Source: JAVWGW01 sp036655915 (lineage in GTDB: Bacteria > Actinomycetota > Coriobacteriia > Coriobacteriales > Eggerthellaceae). Taken from it: a stretch of DNA of 43,825 nt. Positions 1-9,040 of this stretch are shown piece after piece (position 1 is the stretch's first letter; each line of letters starts with the position of its first letter). The stretch covers positions 1 to 43,825 of the forward strand of contig JAVVPE010000007.1 of NCBI GenBank assembly GCA_036655915.1, read 5' to 3'. The translations under genes were made by a program, and so were the position numbers. The notes below the pieces were generated by a model. It did not search any database. It worked only from the letters and a program-made list of their open reading frames with translations, and had not been told where the DNA came from.

Positions 1-74
1 ATATTCACGGCATCACTAACGATGCCCAAGCGCCCTCACTAACCTTGTAGTCCATACGCAAATGCGAAGGATGG

Positions 75-1529
75 ATGCGCACTATGAAACAAACAGGAAA
101 ATTGACGGCGAGTGTGGGCAACATGACCCACAAGCACCCCGCTTTGAAATACTTCGGATTCGCTCTTATATTGGGCTGGCACTACGCTTTTTGGTTTGTT
201 CCCAATGTATTTGCACACACAGAACTTCTGGCAGAAACCGTCACGTTTTCGTGGCTTATCTGCCTGGGTGCATCGGTTGTCACCCTGTTTTTGCTGCCGC
301 TGCTGCTGGGTCGAAAACGACAGCTTTCCCGCTATCGCTGGCTTTTTTGGACGACACCCCTTGCGGCCTGCCTGGGGTCGCTGGCCTTAGCCCTGCTTCC
401 CCTGGCCATGGAAGTGCCGGCCTTCGCTTTTGTTTTGGGCGCGGTACTAGGAGTGGCGGGGGCCGTGCTTTGGATTTTATGGGGTGAGCATTACGCCTGC
501 GTCAAAGCAAACTTTTCCATGAGTCACATAGGTCCCGTTTTTGGCCTAACCCTTTTGGGCGCTTTGGCCATTGCCGGAGTGCTGCCCACCTATTTTTCCG
601 CTATTTTTGTTGCCCTGTTACCCTTGGCATCCGGATTTTTTCTGCTGAGCGAACGCGCCGGCGATGCATCGCGCGCGCTTCCCTTACTGCTGCCCAAATC
701 CGCCAACAAAGAAGGGCTTAAAAGCATCGGCATCGTCTCTTTCCTATCCTTTATTGTGGCGGCTGCCTGTTATTTCTTGGTGGCCATCATCCCGTGGGAG
801 GTGCTGCCCACAGACGATGGCAGCTTTACCTTTGGTGTTATCGGGGGCGCCTTTTTGATGCTGGCCATAGCCCTGGTATGCATCGCCTCCAAAGATAAAC
901 TTGACATTTTTAAGATGCTACCCTGGTTGTTGGTGTTTGTAGTTGTGGCCTTCGCGCTGTTTTTGGCCGATGGCCTCTTCTTTTTTGAATCCTTCATTTT
1001 GGCGCTGGCCGTCTGCTCTATTTTGGAAGTGTTGCTGGTCATGTATTTTGGCATACTCACTTCTAAAGGTTACGTGGCCCCCGCCCTAGCCTTCGGATTT
1101 TCCGGCGGCTGCATTCGCGGCGGCATCGCCGTGGGCAATACGCTTGCCATCATCTACGAACACAACCCCGCCTTCGCCGACGCCTTCACCCCGGAAACAG
1201 CACTGGCCTTCATCTGTATCATCGCCGTGCTTATCATCCCCTTGGTCCGCCAGGAATATAGCATTGCCACGCTGACCTCGGCACCACCCGAAGCTTCCAA
1301 CCTGGATAAAACCTGCCAGGAAGTGGCCGAAGAATTCAAGCTTTCCGGCCGCGAAACCGAAATACTCATGCTGCTAGCCCACGGCTATTCCACCGACGGC
1401 ATTGCCAAAAAGTTGGTTATTTCGCCCTACACCGTCAACACCCACATCCGCCACACCTACGACAAAATGCAGATTCACAAGCGCTCCGAACTGCTTAACT
1501 ACATCAACATGCAGCGCTCCGATTACTAG
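75..1529 (+). CDS. LuxR-family regulator with a 12-helix membrane domain
   Basis: The protein has about 12 hydrophobic segments over residues 15-400, then a LuxR-type helix-turn-helix at about 420-475 (LSGRETEILMLLAHG, then the recognition helix in SPYTVNTHIRHTYDKM). It is probably a one-component regulator whose membrane domain senses a ligand or membrane state and whose cytoplasmic C-terminus binds DNA. No phosphorelay receiver domain is visible. This MFS-like/LuxR arrangement is greatly expanded in Eggerthellaceae (family knowledge), usually with unknown ligands. The start is ambiguous: ATG at 75 lies 4 nt after a GAAGG ribosome site and ATG at 84 lies 13 nt after it. The next gene is convergent and shares a terminator, so the target is not evident from context. 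The 74 bases before it show no gene. Confidence 0.88.
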   Translation: MRTMKQTGKLTASVGNMTHKHPALKYFGFALILGWHYAFWFVPNVFAHTELLAETVTFSWLICLGASVVTLFLLPLLLGRKRQLSRYRWLFWTTPLAACLGSLALALLPLAMEVPAFAFVLGAVLGVAGAVLWILWGEHYACVKANFSMSHIGPVFGLTLLGALAIAGVLPTYFSAIFVALLPLASGFFLLSERAGDASRALPLLLPKSANKEGLKSIGIVSFLSFIVAAACYFLVAIIPWEVLPTDDGSFTFGVIGGAFLMLAIALVCIASKDKLDIFKMLPWLLVFVVVAFALFLADGLFFFESFILALAVCSILEVLLVMYFGILTSKGYVAPALAFGFSGGCIRGGIAVGNTLAIIYEHNPAFADAFTPETALAFICIIAVLIIPLVRQEYSIATLTSAPPEASNLDKTCQEVAEEFKLSGRETEILMLLAHGYSTDGIAKKLVISPYTVNTHIRHTYDKMQIHKRSELLNYINMQRSDY

Positions 1530-1596
1530 CTAAGGGGACGGCGAAACATGCCGGCCAAAAGGTGCACCTGTGGTGCAGCGGGGCAACAGGGCAACA

Positions 1597-1634
1597 AAAA
1601 ACTCCGGGGCTTTAAGCTGCAGCCCCGGAGTTTT
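1597..1634. terminator. Bidirectional intrinsic terminator
   Basis: A long GC-rich inverted repeat (AAAACTCCGGGGCT and its complement, about 9-nt loop) lies between two convergent genes. T runs follow the stem on both strands, so it can terminate the LuxR gene and the aldehyde dehydrogenase gene. Confidence 0.85.
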
Positions 1635-1653
1635 GCCTGTGTGCACGGTTGGG

Positions 1654-3138
1654 TTACTTCGCGGGATAAAAACCGCTGGGTTCTTCCGATAAGTTAATCA
1701 TGATGTTCTTCGTTTGCGTGTAATGTTCCAGCATGACCTTGTGAGTTTCGCGGCCGATGCCGGATTCTTTGTAGCCGCCAAACGGCGCACCGGAAGGAAT
1801 CTGGTTGTAGGTATTAACCCACATGCGGCCGGTATGCACGCCGCGCGCCACGCGCAGAGCACGGTTGATATCACGCGTCCATACGGCACCGCCCAACCCA
1901 TAGATTGAATCGTTGGCCATGTCGATCACTTCTTGTTCATCTTTGAACTTGATGACCACGGCCACCGGCCCAAAGATTTCTTCCTGGGCCACACGGCATG
2001 CGTTGTTGGGGATGGCAATAAGCGTCGGCTGCAAGAATGCGCCCTTGGCCAAATCACCTTCGGTTGCGCGCGCACCGCCGCACAAAACCTCGCCACCTTC
2101 CTGCTTGGCAATTTCGACGTAATCCAAAATCTTATTCATCTGGCCCACATCGATCTGGCTGCCCATCTGGGTGGCGTCTTCCCACGGCATACCCACGTTA
2201 ACATTATTGAAGGCAACAACCGCATCGGCAATGAAGGCGTCGTAGATATCCTCATGCACGAAAATGCGCGAACCGGCGCAGCACACTTGGCCCTGGTTGA
2301 ACAAAATACCCAGTTGAATGCCATCAATGGCCATATCCCACTTCGCATCGGGGAAGATGATGTTGGCAGATTTGCCGCCCAGTTCCAGTGTGGCCGGAAT
2401 CAAGCGATCAGCCGCCGCACGCGCCACTTCACGACCCACTTCGGTCGATCCGGTGAAGGCCAGCTTGGAAAGCTTCTGGTTTTCTAAGATATACTGACCC
2501 GATTTAGAACCACGACCGGTGATAACATTGAACACGCCTGCAGGGATGATATCTTGCGTAAGGCGTGCCAGTTCAAGCACCGAAAGCGAGGTGGTTGAAG
2601 ACGGCTTAAATACCGTGCAGTCCCCCGCCGCAAGCACAGGGGCAAGCTTCCACGCCGCCATAAGAAACGGGAAATTCCAGGGCACGATCTGTCCCACAAC
2701 GCCCAGGGGTTCGTGCAGTACAAGCGACATCATGGTGGTATCAACCATATCGGCCTCGCCGGTATCGGCAAGCAAGCAGCCCGCGAAATAGCGGAAGTGA
2801 TCGGCGGAATAAGCAATGTCGATAGCGCGGGTTTCGCGAATCGGTTTACCGTTGTCAAGCGTTTCAATCAGGGCAAAGTGTTCGGCGTTTTGCTCGATGA
2901 CGTCGGCCACCTTATTGAGAATGATGGCTCGTTGCGCCTTGGTGGTTTGACCCCAGGTTTCAAAGGCTGCCCACGCCGCATCCACCGCAGCATCGACATC
3001 TTCGCGCGCGGCATCTTGGATAACGGAAAGTTTTTCACCATTGGCGGGGCAAAACACATCGAGCGTTTTGCCGTCGGAGGAATCGGCCCACTTGCCACCG
3101 ATATAGAGTTGATAGGATTTTTGAGAAGGGTTTTGCAT
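1654..3138 (-). CDS. NAD(P)-dependent aldehyde dehydrogenase, AldB/ExaC-like (acetaldehyde type)
   Basis: This 494-residue ALDH is the normal family length. Visible motifs are PWNFPF (about 153-158), the FTGSTEVG nucleotide-binding segment, the general base Glu252 in LELGGK and the catalytic Cys286 in GQVCCAGSR. A FGGYKESGIGRE signature lies near the C-terminus, with a tail (YTQTKNIMINLSEEPSGFY) resembling acetaldehyde dehydrogenases AldB/ExaC. It should oxidise acetaldehyde or similar short aldehydes to acids in the cytoplasm. The start at 3138 is chosen because AAAGGAAACAGG precedes the ATG; the reading frame continues upstream but that extension has no ALDH similarity. It appears monocistronic. 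An inverted repeat upstream could be its operator. The substrate is an inference from motifs. Confidence 0.93.
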   Translation of the reverse strand: MQNPSQKSYQLYIGGKWADSSDGKTLDVFCPANGEKLSVIQDAAREDVDAAVDAAWAAFETWGQTTKAQRAIILNKVADVIEQNAEHFALIETLDNGKPIRETRAIDIAYSADHFRYFAGCLLADTGEADMVDTTMMSLVLHEPLGVVGQIVPWNFPFLMAAWKLAPVLAAGDCTVFKPSSTTSLSVLELARLTQDIIPAGVFNVITGRGSKSGQYILENQKLSKLAFTGSTEVGREVARAAADRLIPATLELGGKSANIIFPDAKWDMAIDGIQLGILFNQGQVCCAGSRIFVHEDIYDAFIADAVVAFNNVNVGMPWEDATQMGSQIDVGQMNKILDYVEIAKQEGGEVLCGGARATEGDLAKGAFLQPTLIAIPNNACRVAQEEIFGPVAVVIKFKDEQEVIDMANDSIYGLGGAVWTRDINRALRVARGVHTGRMWVNTYNQIPSGAPFGGYKESGIGRETHKVMLEHYTQTKNIMINLSEEPSGFYPAK

Positions 3139-3198
3139 CCTGTTTCCTTTCATACATGCCTGCAGAAATTCTGTTTGCGCAGGCGGTGTGTGTGGATA

Positions 3199-3217
3199 TG
3201 AGATTACATTTATCTCA
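3199..3217. promoter_or_regulatory. Candidate operator upstream of the aldehyde dehydrogenase
   Basis: A perfect inverted repeat TGAGAT-N7-ATCTCA lies 61 nt before the aldehyde dehydrogenase start, just downstream (minus strand) of a TATATT that could be a -10 box at about 3224-3229. The position fits a repressor or activator site, but no regulator is adjacent and no good -35 box was found. Confidence 0.3.
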
Positions 3218-3374
3218 ATCGGAATATACCCCCCTCGCATCGCAGAAGCGGGCAAAAGGAGGGCAATCTCGACCAAAGGAACAAAACGAGGCTGCGGCGG
3301 CTGCTAAGCTTCGTCTTCGCCACATGGCGCAGCCGTAGCCGGTGATCGGCGCAAGCGGGCACACCCCTTTTATC

Positions 3375-4193
3375 CTAGAGTGCCGGGGGCAAAAAACCCT
3401 GTGTGTCAGCCAAATACTTCAACTGAGCTTGCACACTCCATTGAGCAGCTGAGCGCAGATGCGGGTCAATACCGGCATAGACGGCCGCCACAACACTGGC
3501 CGCATCGGGGCGCACCCCTGCCGCCAAGGCTTTTTGCACCTGTTCAAGGCGGTCATAGCGATGCGCAATGGCGCGGTCGATGTGCGCAAGCGGGTCATCT
3601 ATGGTGGGGCCGTGCGCGCTGAGCAAGCGGACAATAGCGTGCTGTGCAACGTAGTCTTTCAGCCGCCGCAAGCTTTCCAGATAATCTGCCAGCACGCCGT
3701 CGGGGGCACAGATAACGGTAGAGCTCTGTTTGAAAATCAGATCGCCCGTAAGCAGCACCTTATCATCAGATACCTCGATGCCCACCGAATCACTTGAGTG
3801 CCCTGGCAGCGATAAAATAGACAGCGCAAGCCCCGTTTCGGGAACCACAAGCGCCCCATCAGGAAGGTTGCCGCTGTTTTGCGAATGGATGGGCGCCCCG
3901 CTAAGCTTAGAAAGCCGCCCAGCCACTTCGTTGTGATCGCTATGTTCGTGCGTGATAAGGATGGCCGCAATAGCAAGCTTGCGATTTTTACAGGTGACCA
4001 CAATGTTTTCCAGATGGCGGGAACTATCCGGCCCCGGATCGACAACAACGCATGCACCGCTGCCCGGCTCGGCGACAATCCAGGTGTTCGTACCCGTAAA
4101 CGTCATGGGCGACGGATTGTCCGCCACAAGACAGGTGCAGCGCTCAGAAATGCTGCCACCTTTCCAGCTTTCGCTTTTTGCTTGCCCAGCCAT
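3375..4193 (-). CDS. Metallo-beta-lactamase-fold hydrolase, LACTB2-like
   Basis: The metal site is complete: THEHSDH (His82, His84, Asp86, His87), His132 in LPGHSSDS, Asp151 in TGDLIF and His194 in LSAHGP. About 60 residues of helical/winged-helix sequence follow (AHRYDRLEQVQKAL onward). This matches the LACTB2/glyoxalase-II-like branch, whose members are hydrolases of thioesters or RNA; the substrate here cannot be told. The ATG at 4193 has GGAG 6 nt upstream. It starts 14 nt after the zinc-ribbon membrane protein gene ends, so the two are probably co-transcribed. No signal peptide, so cytoplasmic. Confidence 0.85.
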   Translation of the reverse strand: MAGQAKSESWKGGSISERCTCLVADNPSPMTFTGTNTWIVAEPGSGACVVVDPGPDSSRHLENIVVTCKNRKLAIAAILITHEHSDHNEVAGRLSKLSGAPIHSQNSGNLPDGALVVPETGLALSILSLPGHSSDSVGIEVSDDKVLLTGDLIFKQSSTVICAPDGVLADYLESLRRLKDYVAQHAIVRLLSAHGPTIDDPLAHIDRAIAHRYDRLEQVQKALAAGVRPDAASVVAAVYAGIDPHLRSAAQWSVQAQLKYLADTQGFLPPAL

Positions 4194-4207
4194 GTGCGCT
4201 CCTACCT

Positions 4208-5143
4208 TTAATGCAGCTTCTTCGGTTTCGCTTCGGGATACAGTTTCTCAAATTCACTCAAGTATTTCGACTTGCCGGCAACGTTGGCGCTCGCGATGGG
4301 TGCTAAAATTTCCGCTTCGTGCGCGGCGGGATCCCCGTAGCTTACATCGATCACCCAGGCGGCATCTATGGCCGAAACACGGCCGTCCAGCAGGGAAAAC
4401 AGATGGTCTATGCGCTGGGATTGCTCGTAGTAGCTTGACCCTTGCACACACCCGGCCGCCGCAATGTGGGCGCTAAAATCTTCGCGTGCACCCACGATTT
4501 TTGCCTTGAGCTTGGCGCAGCGCGCAGCCGCATCCTTGCGCACACTGGCATCGCTGGCAAGATACCAACTGTTAAAATCCGCTACGATATCGTCGATTTG
4601 GGCGTTGTAATCGGCCACGTTGGCATAGGCAATATTCATTTCGGAATAGATTTCATCCAAAGAGGCAGCGGTATCCGCCGCCTCTTTTGGCGGGGCCTTT
4701 TCCGCAGAAGAAGGCGCTTGTGCCGGTGGCGTTTTTTCCTGCACCGAAGCTGCGACCTGCGCCGCTTCCCCACCGATGCGCGCAAAGTTTGAAATCAGCA
4801 GCTGGCTTGCGAAAAAGAATAGCGCTATAGCCACAATAATCAGCGCTACCAGCAGCAGCACTTTAGGTGTTGTCCACGCTTTGGGCGCCACGCTTTGCTG
4901 CACGTAATTTTTTTGGAAGTCGCTTGCCGGGTGCAGCACTTCCCCTGTGGCAGATTCAACTTTGGGCATACGCGCCGTAAGAAAGGGATCGGCCAAAGGC
5001 TCGGTTTTAGCCGCCGCTTCTAAGGGCACATTCTCAATAGTCGGCAAGCTCTGGGCAAGATTGATTGAAACCGCCCGCGCGCCACAGGCGGGGCAAAATT
5101 TCGCATCATCAGGTAAGGGGGCACCGCACTGAGCACAAAACAT
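4208..5143 (-). CDS. Zinc-ribbon single-pass membrane protein of unknown function
   Basis: The N-terminus carries a compact zinc ribbon with two CxxC pairs (Cys3/Cys6 and Cys17/Cys20, each followed by GA). A low-complexity acidic linker, one strong transmembrane helix at about 94-116, an Ala/Pro/Lys-rich stretch and an alpha-helical external domain of about 160 residues follow. The topology is probably ribbon inside, helical domain outside. N-terminal zinc ribbons followed by one helix are common in Gram-positive envelope proteins of unknown role. The ATG has GGAG 8 nt upstream. It is the first gene of a two-gene unit with the metallo-hydrolase. I do not recognise the extracellular domain. 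Confidence 0.8.
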   Translation of the reverse strand: MFCAQCGAPLPDDAKFCPACGARAVSINLAQSLPTIENVPLEAAAKTEPLADPFLTARMPKVESATGEVLHPASDFQKNYVQQSVAPKAWTTPKVLLLVALIIVAIALFFFASQLLISNFARIGGEAAQVAASVQEKTPPAQAPSSAEKAPPKEAADTAASLDEIYSEMNIAYANVADYNAQIDDIVADFNSWYLASDASVRKDAAARCAKLKAKIVGAREDFSAHIAAAGCVQGSSYYEQSQRIDHLFSLLDGRVSAIDAAWVIDVSYGDPAAHEAEILAPIASANVAGKSKYLSEFEKLYPEAKPKKLH

Positions 5144-5248
5144 CCAAGCACTCCTTCAACAAACAACAACACTGTGCGCCCATTATACCGATAGCCCCCA
5201 CCCAAACACCCACCCTCGTAAAACCCCCTCATTACAAAGACCCGCCGC

Positions 5249-5327
5249 CAGGTTGAATTCAACAAAGGCAACAATAACAAAAAAGACAGGCACGCCGCCA
5301 GGTTGAATCAACAACGCAAACGACAGG
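5249..5327. repeat. Two palindromic sub-repeats preceding structured repeat copy A
   Basis: Two units have the form CAGG-TTGA-(n)-TCAA-CA...GACAGG, at 5249-5290 and 5299-5327. Each contains a short palindrome: GTTGAATTCAAC in the first and GTTGAATCAAC in the second. The same pair of units precedes copy B at 13 kb. Position between mfd and the zinc-ribbon gene is intergenic. Confidence 0.7.
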
Positions 5328-5454
5328 CGGTCTGTGGTGAGTCAGATAGGCGTGAAAGACCGAGCTGCTTGAAGTAAGCGTACTCACGTACGCGCACGAA
5401 AGCCGCGAAAGTCTTGAACGCCTAGCTGGCCGCCACAGCCCGCCGTCAGGTTAA
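5322..5454. repeat. Dispersed structured repeat, copy A (133 nt)
   Basis: This element is nearly identical to 13075-13208; I count two substitutions and one inserted base. Its ends are complementary (GACAGGCGGTCTGTGG against CCACAGCCCGCCGTC). Inside are a second stem (TAGGCGT...AAAGAC with GTCTT...ACGCCTA) and a perfect apical stem GCGTAC-TCAC-GTACGC. It lies between the end of mfd and the zinc-ribbon gene. The TGA stop of mfd is at 5446-5448, inside the element. It could be a structured RNA, a MITE-like element or a REP-like repeat; the sequence alone does not decide. Confidence 0.85.
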
Positions 5455-8400
5455 GTAATCTTCGTGCAAGAACCTCCATGTAGCATCAAGAATATTGTCG
5501 CCTTCGTCCAGCTTGAAATAGCGCAGCGGCAGCGAAAGCTTCTTTGTTTGCGGCATGTAACGTGCGCCATAGCGGCGCCATGCGGTCAGTTGTTCACGCG
5601 CGACAACAATGGGGTCGATATTGAGCTTGCCCCCCACGCAGGTGATCGTTTTTATGCCGTTTTCGTTGGCAAACGCCTTGATGCGCGCCTTATCAAACAG
5701 GTTTTTCGTGGCCTGCGGCATTTCGGGATGACTGGCAACCACCGTTTCAAACAATTCGCCCACCGCCGCCACCGTGTCGGCCGAAGCTATGCGGCGATAC
5801 AGCAGCACGCGTTCATCAGCGTCGGGAATATATTCTTCAGGAAGATAGGTGTGAGCAGGCACGTTAACCGTAATATCGGAAAGCGATGCCGGCATCATTT
5901 CACCCGCCCCCGGCTTGCCCTCGCGCGTTTCGTTAACGGCTTGCGCCAACATCTGCGCAAATAGATCGAAGCCCACCGCGCTCATGTTGCCGCTTTGTTC
6001 GGCTCCTAACAAACTGCCCGCGCCGCGAATTTCTAAATCGCGCATGGCGATGCGCATGCCGCTGCCCAAATCTTTATGTTCGTTGATAGCCATAAGACGC
6101 GCCGTGGCCTCTTCGGTAAGCGAAAGGTTTTCGGGGAACATAAAATAGGCGTAGGCCTGCGTGGTCGAACGCCCCACGCGGCCTTTGAGCTGATACATCT
6201 GCGCCAAGCCCAAGCGCTGGGAATCTTCGATAACCAGCGTGTTGGTGTGCGGGTTGTCGATGCCCGATTCGATGATGGTCGTGGCCACCAACACGTCGAG
6301 TTCGCCGGCAGAAAAATCTTCCATCACGCGTTCCAGCTCTTCTTTGCTCATTTGTCCGTGCGCCACGCCAATGCGCGCTTCACCTGCGGCAGCCGCCACG
6401 CGCGCCACGGCATCATCGATGCTGCGCACGCGATTGCTAACGTAATACACCTGTCCGCCGCGCTCCAGTTCGCGCGAGATTGCGCCGGCAACCACATCGG
6501 GATCCCATTCGCCCACGTGCACTTCCACCGGCAAGCGATCATCGGGCGGCGTGAGTATCAGGCTCATATCACGCACGCCGGAAAGCGACATCTGCATGGT
6601 GCGCGGAATGGGCGTGGCCGAAAGGGTCAGCACGTCAATCGATTCGCGCAGGTTTTTCATCTGCTCTTTGTGGCCCACGCCAAAACGCTGTTCTTCGTCG
6701 ACGATAACCAGGCCTAAATCGTGTGGGTTCACATCGCGCGAAAGCAGCCTATGGGTGCCCACCAGCACATTTACACTGCCTTCGGCAAAACCTTCCAGCG
6801 CCGCTTTCTGCTGTGCCGGCGTGCGAAAGCGCGAAAGCACTTCCACGACCACACCAAAATGCGCAAAGCGATCCTTGAAGTTGCTGTAGTGCTGCTGCGC
6901 CAAAATGGTAGTGGGACACAGCACCATCACCTGCTTGTCGCTTTGCGTGGCCTTAAAGGCCGCCCGCAGCGCAACCTCCGTTTTGCCAAAGCCCACATCC
7001 CCGCACACCAGGCGATCCATGGGCTTGGCCGATTGCATATCACCCTTCACATCCAAGATGGCAGACATCTGGTCGGGCGTTTCCTGATAGGGAAACGCCT
7101 CTTCCATCTCGGCCTGCCACGGCGTGTCGGGCGTATAGCGAAAGCCCTGCGTGGCCGCGCGCCGGGTATACACATCCACCAGGTCAAACGCCAGCAGCTT
7201 CGTGGCACGGCGCGCCTTGGAAAGCGCCCGCGACCAATCCGACGTGTTCAGTCGCGTCAGTCGCGGGCTTGACCCTTCCGGTCCCACATAGCGCGTCACG
7301 CGATCAAGCTGTTCAACGGGCACATACAACTTGTCGCCCTCGGCGTATTCCAGCAGCAGATAATCGCGCATCACGCCGCCGACATCCTGGCGCACCAAAT
7401 CCTTGAAAAACGCCACACCGTGCGCCGCATGCACCACGTAATCGCCCGGCTTATAGGGAAAGGTCACTTCGGTAATATCCGTGCGGCGCGCATGGTGCGT
7501 CGTGGCAGAACCCTGGGTATCGGAAAGCGACACCAGCGCCAGTTTCGCCTTGGGAATAATCATGCCCAAAGGTATTTCCACATCGACCACATTGACTACG
7601 CCACGCTTTAAGTGTGGCGGCACATTGCCGGCAACATCGAGCACTTCAACGATGGGTAAGCTGTGGTCCACAAAGGCGAGTTTCATGTCTTGACGCACGC
7701 GAAAATTGGGCGCAGAAAATACGATGGTATAGCCGGTATCAATCAGGCTGCGCATTTTACCGAACAGCTTTTCAGGGTTGCCCGCAATATCGACGCGCTT
7801 CACCGGCACATCGGCATCAACCTCGCCACCCAGGCGCATGATGGAAACATAGGTCGCGCGCTGGTTTTTCCCAAAGTCCAGCTCAGATGCAGAAACGTAG
7901 TGGCCTCCCACCCCGATGCCCGACCCCTTGGCACGCCCCATAATGTCATCGTAGGCATGCGTAGCATCATCAAAAAGCGACCGCGGTTCCAGCAGCGTGG
8001 TCAGGGCTGTGGGGCGCAGATAATCGCCCAGCGTGGCCGTGGTGTCATAGAGGTAAGGCAGCAGCACATCGGCGCCATCGAAGCGCACGCCGGCTTCCAG
8101 TTTTTCCAAAATCTCGCGCAGCGCCGGGTTTGTTTCGGCGGGGCGCATCAGCCGCTTACGCACGCGCGCAATACCCGTCTTCGTTAAAATGAATTCTTGC
8201 ACGGGGAAAATTTCCACACGATCCAGCGTGGCGATGGTCTGCCCCGTCGAAGGAACAATGCGGCGAATTTCTTCTAGCTCGTCGCCGAAGAAATCAAGCC
8301 GTACCGGATACACCAGATTGCCAGGGAACACATCTATTGTGCCGCCGCGCACACAAAACGTGCCCGAACCGTCCAGCTCACCGGTATTTTGGTAGCCACG

Positions 8401-8904
8401 CGCTTCTAAGGCTGCGGCAATAGCCCCAAAATCCTGCACGCCGGCATTGCCCATTTCGGCAACATTCACGCCCGCCACACAGGTGAACGGCTGGGCAGCA
8501 TGAGAAGACAGGGGCGGCAGCGTGCGCAGCATTGCGCGCGCCGATGCCACCACCAGGCAGGGCTGCTCGGTGGCCAGGGCATGCAGCGCCTCCATACGAC
8601 GCGCCACCTGATGAAAATCGGCCGGCTTGGGCGCAAAGGGATAATCGCTGCGTTCAGGAAACGAAAGCACGTGTTCTTCGCCCACATAGGCAGCCAGATT
8701 GCGTGCAAACAGCTGCGCCGCCTCTTCACCCGCCACCACAACCAAGGTGGTCTGCGGCCTGCGCGCAAAGCGAGCGGCAACCAAAAACGGTCGCGCCGAT
8801 GCGGCCACGCCCACAGAAGAATCATCGCCAGCATCAAGCTTGGACCACACTTCATCGAGCGCACCCGATTTTTCTAGCGTATATGTCAACGCATCTATCA
8901 GCAT
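5446..8904 (-). CDS. mfd: Transcription-repair coupling factor Mfd
   Basis: The 1152-residue protein is full length for Mfd. In order: an N-terminal UvrB-like/UvrA-binding region, the RNA polymerase-interacting CarD-like domain (YKPGDYVVHAAHGVAFF, roughly 470-560), then the RecG-like translocase with Walker A GDVGFGKTEV (about 635), DEEQRFG (about 736) and TLSATPIPRT, and the C-terminal TRCF domain. It removes RNA polymerase stalled at DNA lesions and recruits UvrA for excision repair. The start at 8904 is preferred over an in-frame start 75 nt upstream because AAGGAAACGAC precedes this ATG and MLIDALTYTLEK looks like a native N-terminus. The last codons and the stop lie inside the dispersed repeat. 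Divergent from nth, another repair gene. Confidence 0.97.
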   Translation of the reverse strand: MLIDALTYTLEKSGALDEVWSKLDAGDDSSVGVAASARPFLVAARFARRPQTTLVVVAGEEAAQLFARNLAAYVGEEHVLSFPERSDYPFAPKPADFHQVARRMEALHALATEQPCLVVASARAMLRTLPPLSSHAAQPFTCVAGVNVAEMGNAGVQDFGAIAAALEARGYQNTGELDGSGTFCVRGGTIDVFPGNLVYPVRLDFFGDELEEIRRIVPSTGQTIATLDRVEIFPVQEFILTKTGIARVRKRLMRPAETNPALREILEKLEAGVRFDGADVLLPYLYDTTATLGDYLRPTALTTLLEPRSLFDDATHAYDDIMGRAKGSGIGVGGHYVSASELDFGKNQRATYVSIMRLGGEVDADVPVKRVDIAGNPEKLFGKMRSLIDTGYTIVFSAPNFRVRQDMKLAFVDHSLPIVEVLDVAGNVPPHLKRGVVNVVDVEIPLGMIIPKAKLALVSLSDTQGSATTHHARRTDITEVTFPYKPGDYVVHAAHGVAFFKDLVRQDVGGVMRDYLLLEYAEGDKLYVPVEQLDRVTRYVGPEGSSPRLTRLNTSDWSRALSKARRATKLLAFDLVDVYTRRAATQGFRYTPDTPWQAEMEEAFPYQETPDQMSAILDVKGDMQSAKPMDRLVCGDVGFGKTEVALRAAFKATQSDKQVMVLCPTTILAQQHYSNFKDRFAHFGVVVEVLSRFRTPAQQKAALEGFAEGSVNVLVGTHRLLSRDVNPHDLGLVIVDEEQRFGVGHKEQMKNLRESIDVLTLSATPIPRTMQMSLSGVRDMSLILTPPDDRLPVEVHVGEWDPDVVAGAISRELERGGQVYYVSNRVRSIDDAVARVAAAAGEARIGVAHGQMSKEELERVMEDFSAGELDVLVATTIIESGIDNPHTNTLVIEDSQRLGLAQMYQLKGRVGRSTTQAYAYFMFPENLSLTEEATARLMAINEHKDLGSGMRIAMRDLEIRGAGSLLGAEQSGNMSAVGFDLFAQMLAQAVNETREGKPGAGEMMPASLSDITVNVPAHTYLPEEYIPDADERVLLYRRIASADTVAAVGELFETVVASHPEMPQATKNLFDKARIKAFANENGIKTITCVGGKLNIDPIVVAREQLTAWRRYGARYMPQTKKLSLPLRYFKLDEGDNILDATWRFLHEDYLT

Positions 8905-8980
8905 GTCGTTTCCTTGTCCCCGTGCACGGCGGCATGCACTTTGTATTCGATTCGCCCCATCACAATCAGAAGCGCCCACC

Positions 8981-8993
8981 AGTGTACTACACT
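8981..8993. promoter_or_regulatory. Short palindrome in the mfd/nth divergent promoter region
   Basis: A perfect 13-nt palindrome, AGTGTA-C-TACACT, sits about midway between two divergent repair genes. It could be an operator shared by both. It does not match the Gram-positive LexA box (GAAC-N4-GTTC). Confidence 0.25.
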
Positions 8994-9040
8994 AAAAATT
9001 TGCACACGAGAACAGAAGCGCACGCCCAAAGGAGAAGCAC

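Noticed and set aside
2868..3098. Overlapping long frames inside and opposite the aldehyde dehydrogenase gene
   Set aside because: The real gene is unambiguous; the other frames show no motifs or ribosome sites and are chance openings common in GC-rich DNA.
5249..5327. CRISPR array
   Set aside because: Only two units with unequal spacing and palindromic centres; the spacers are 8-12 nt, too short for CRISPR, and no cas gene is present.
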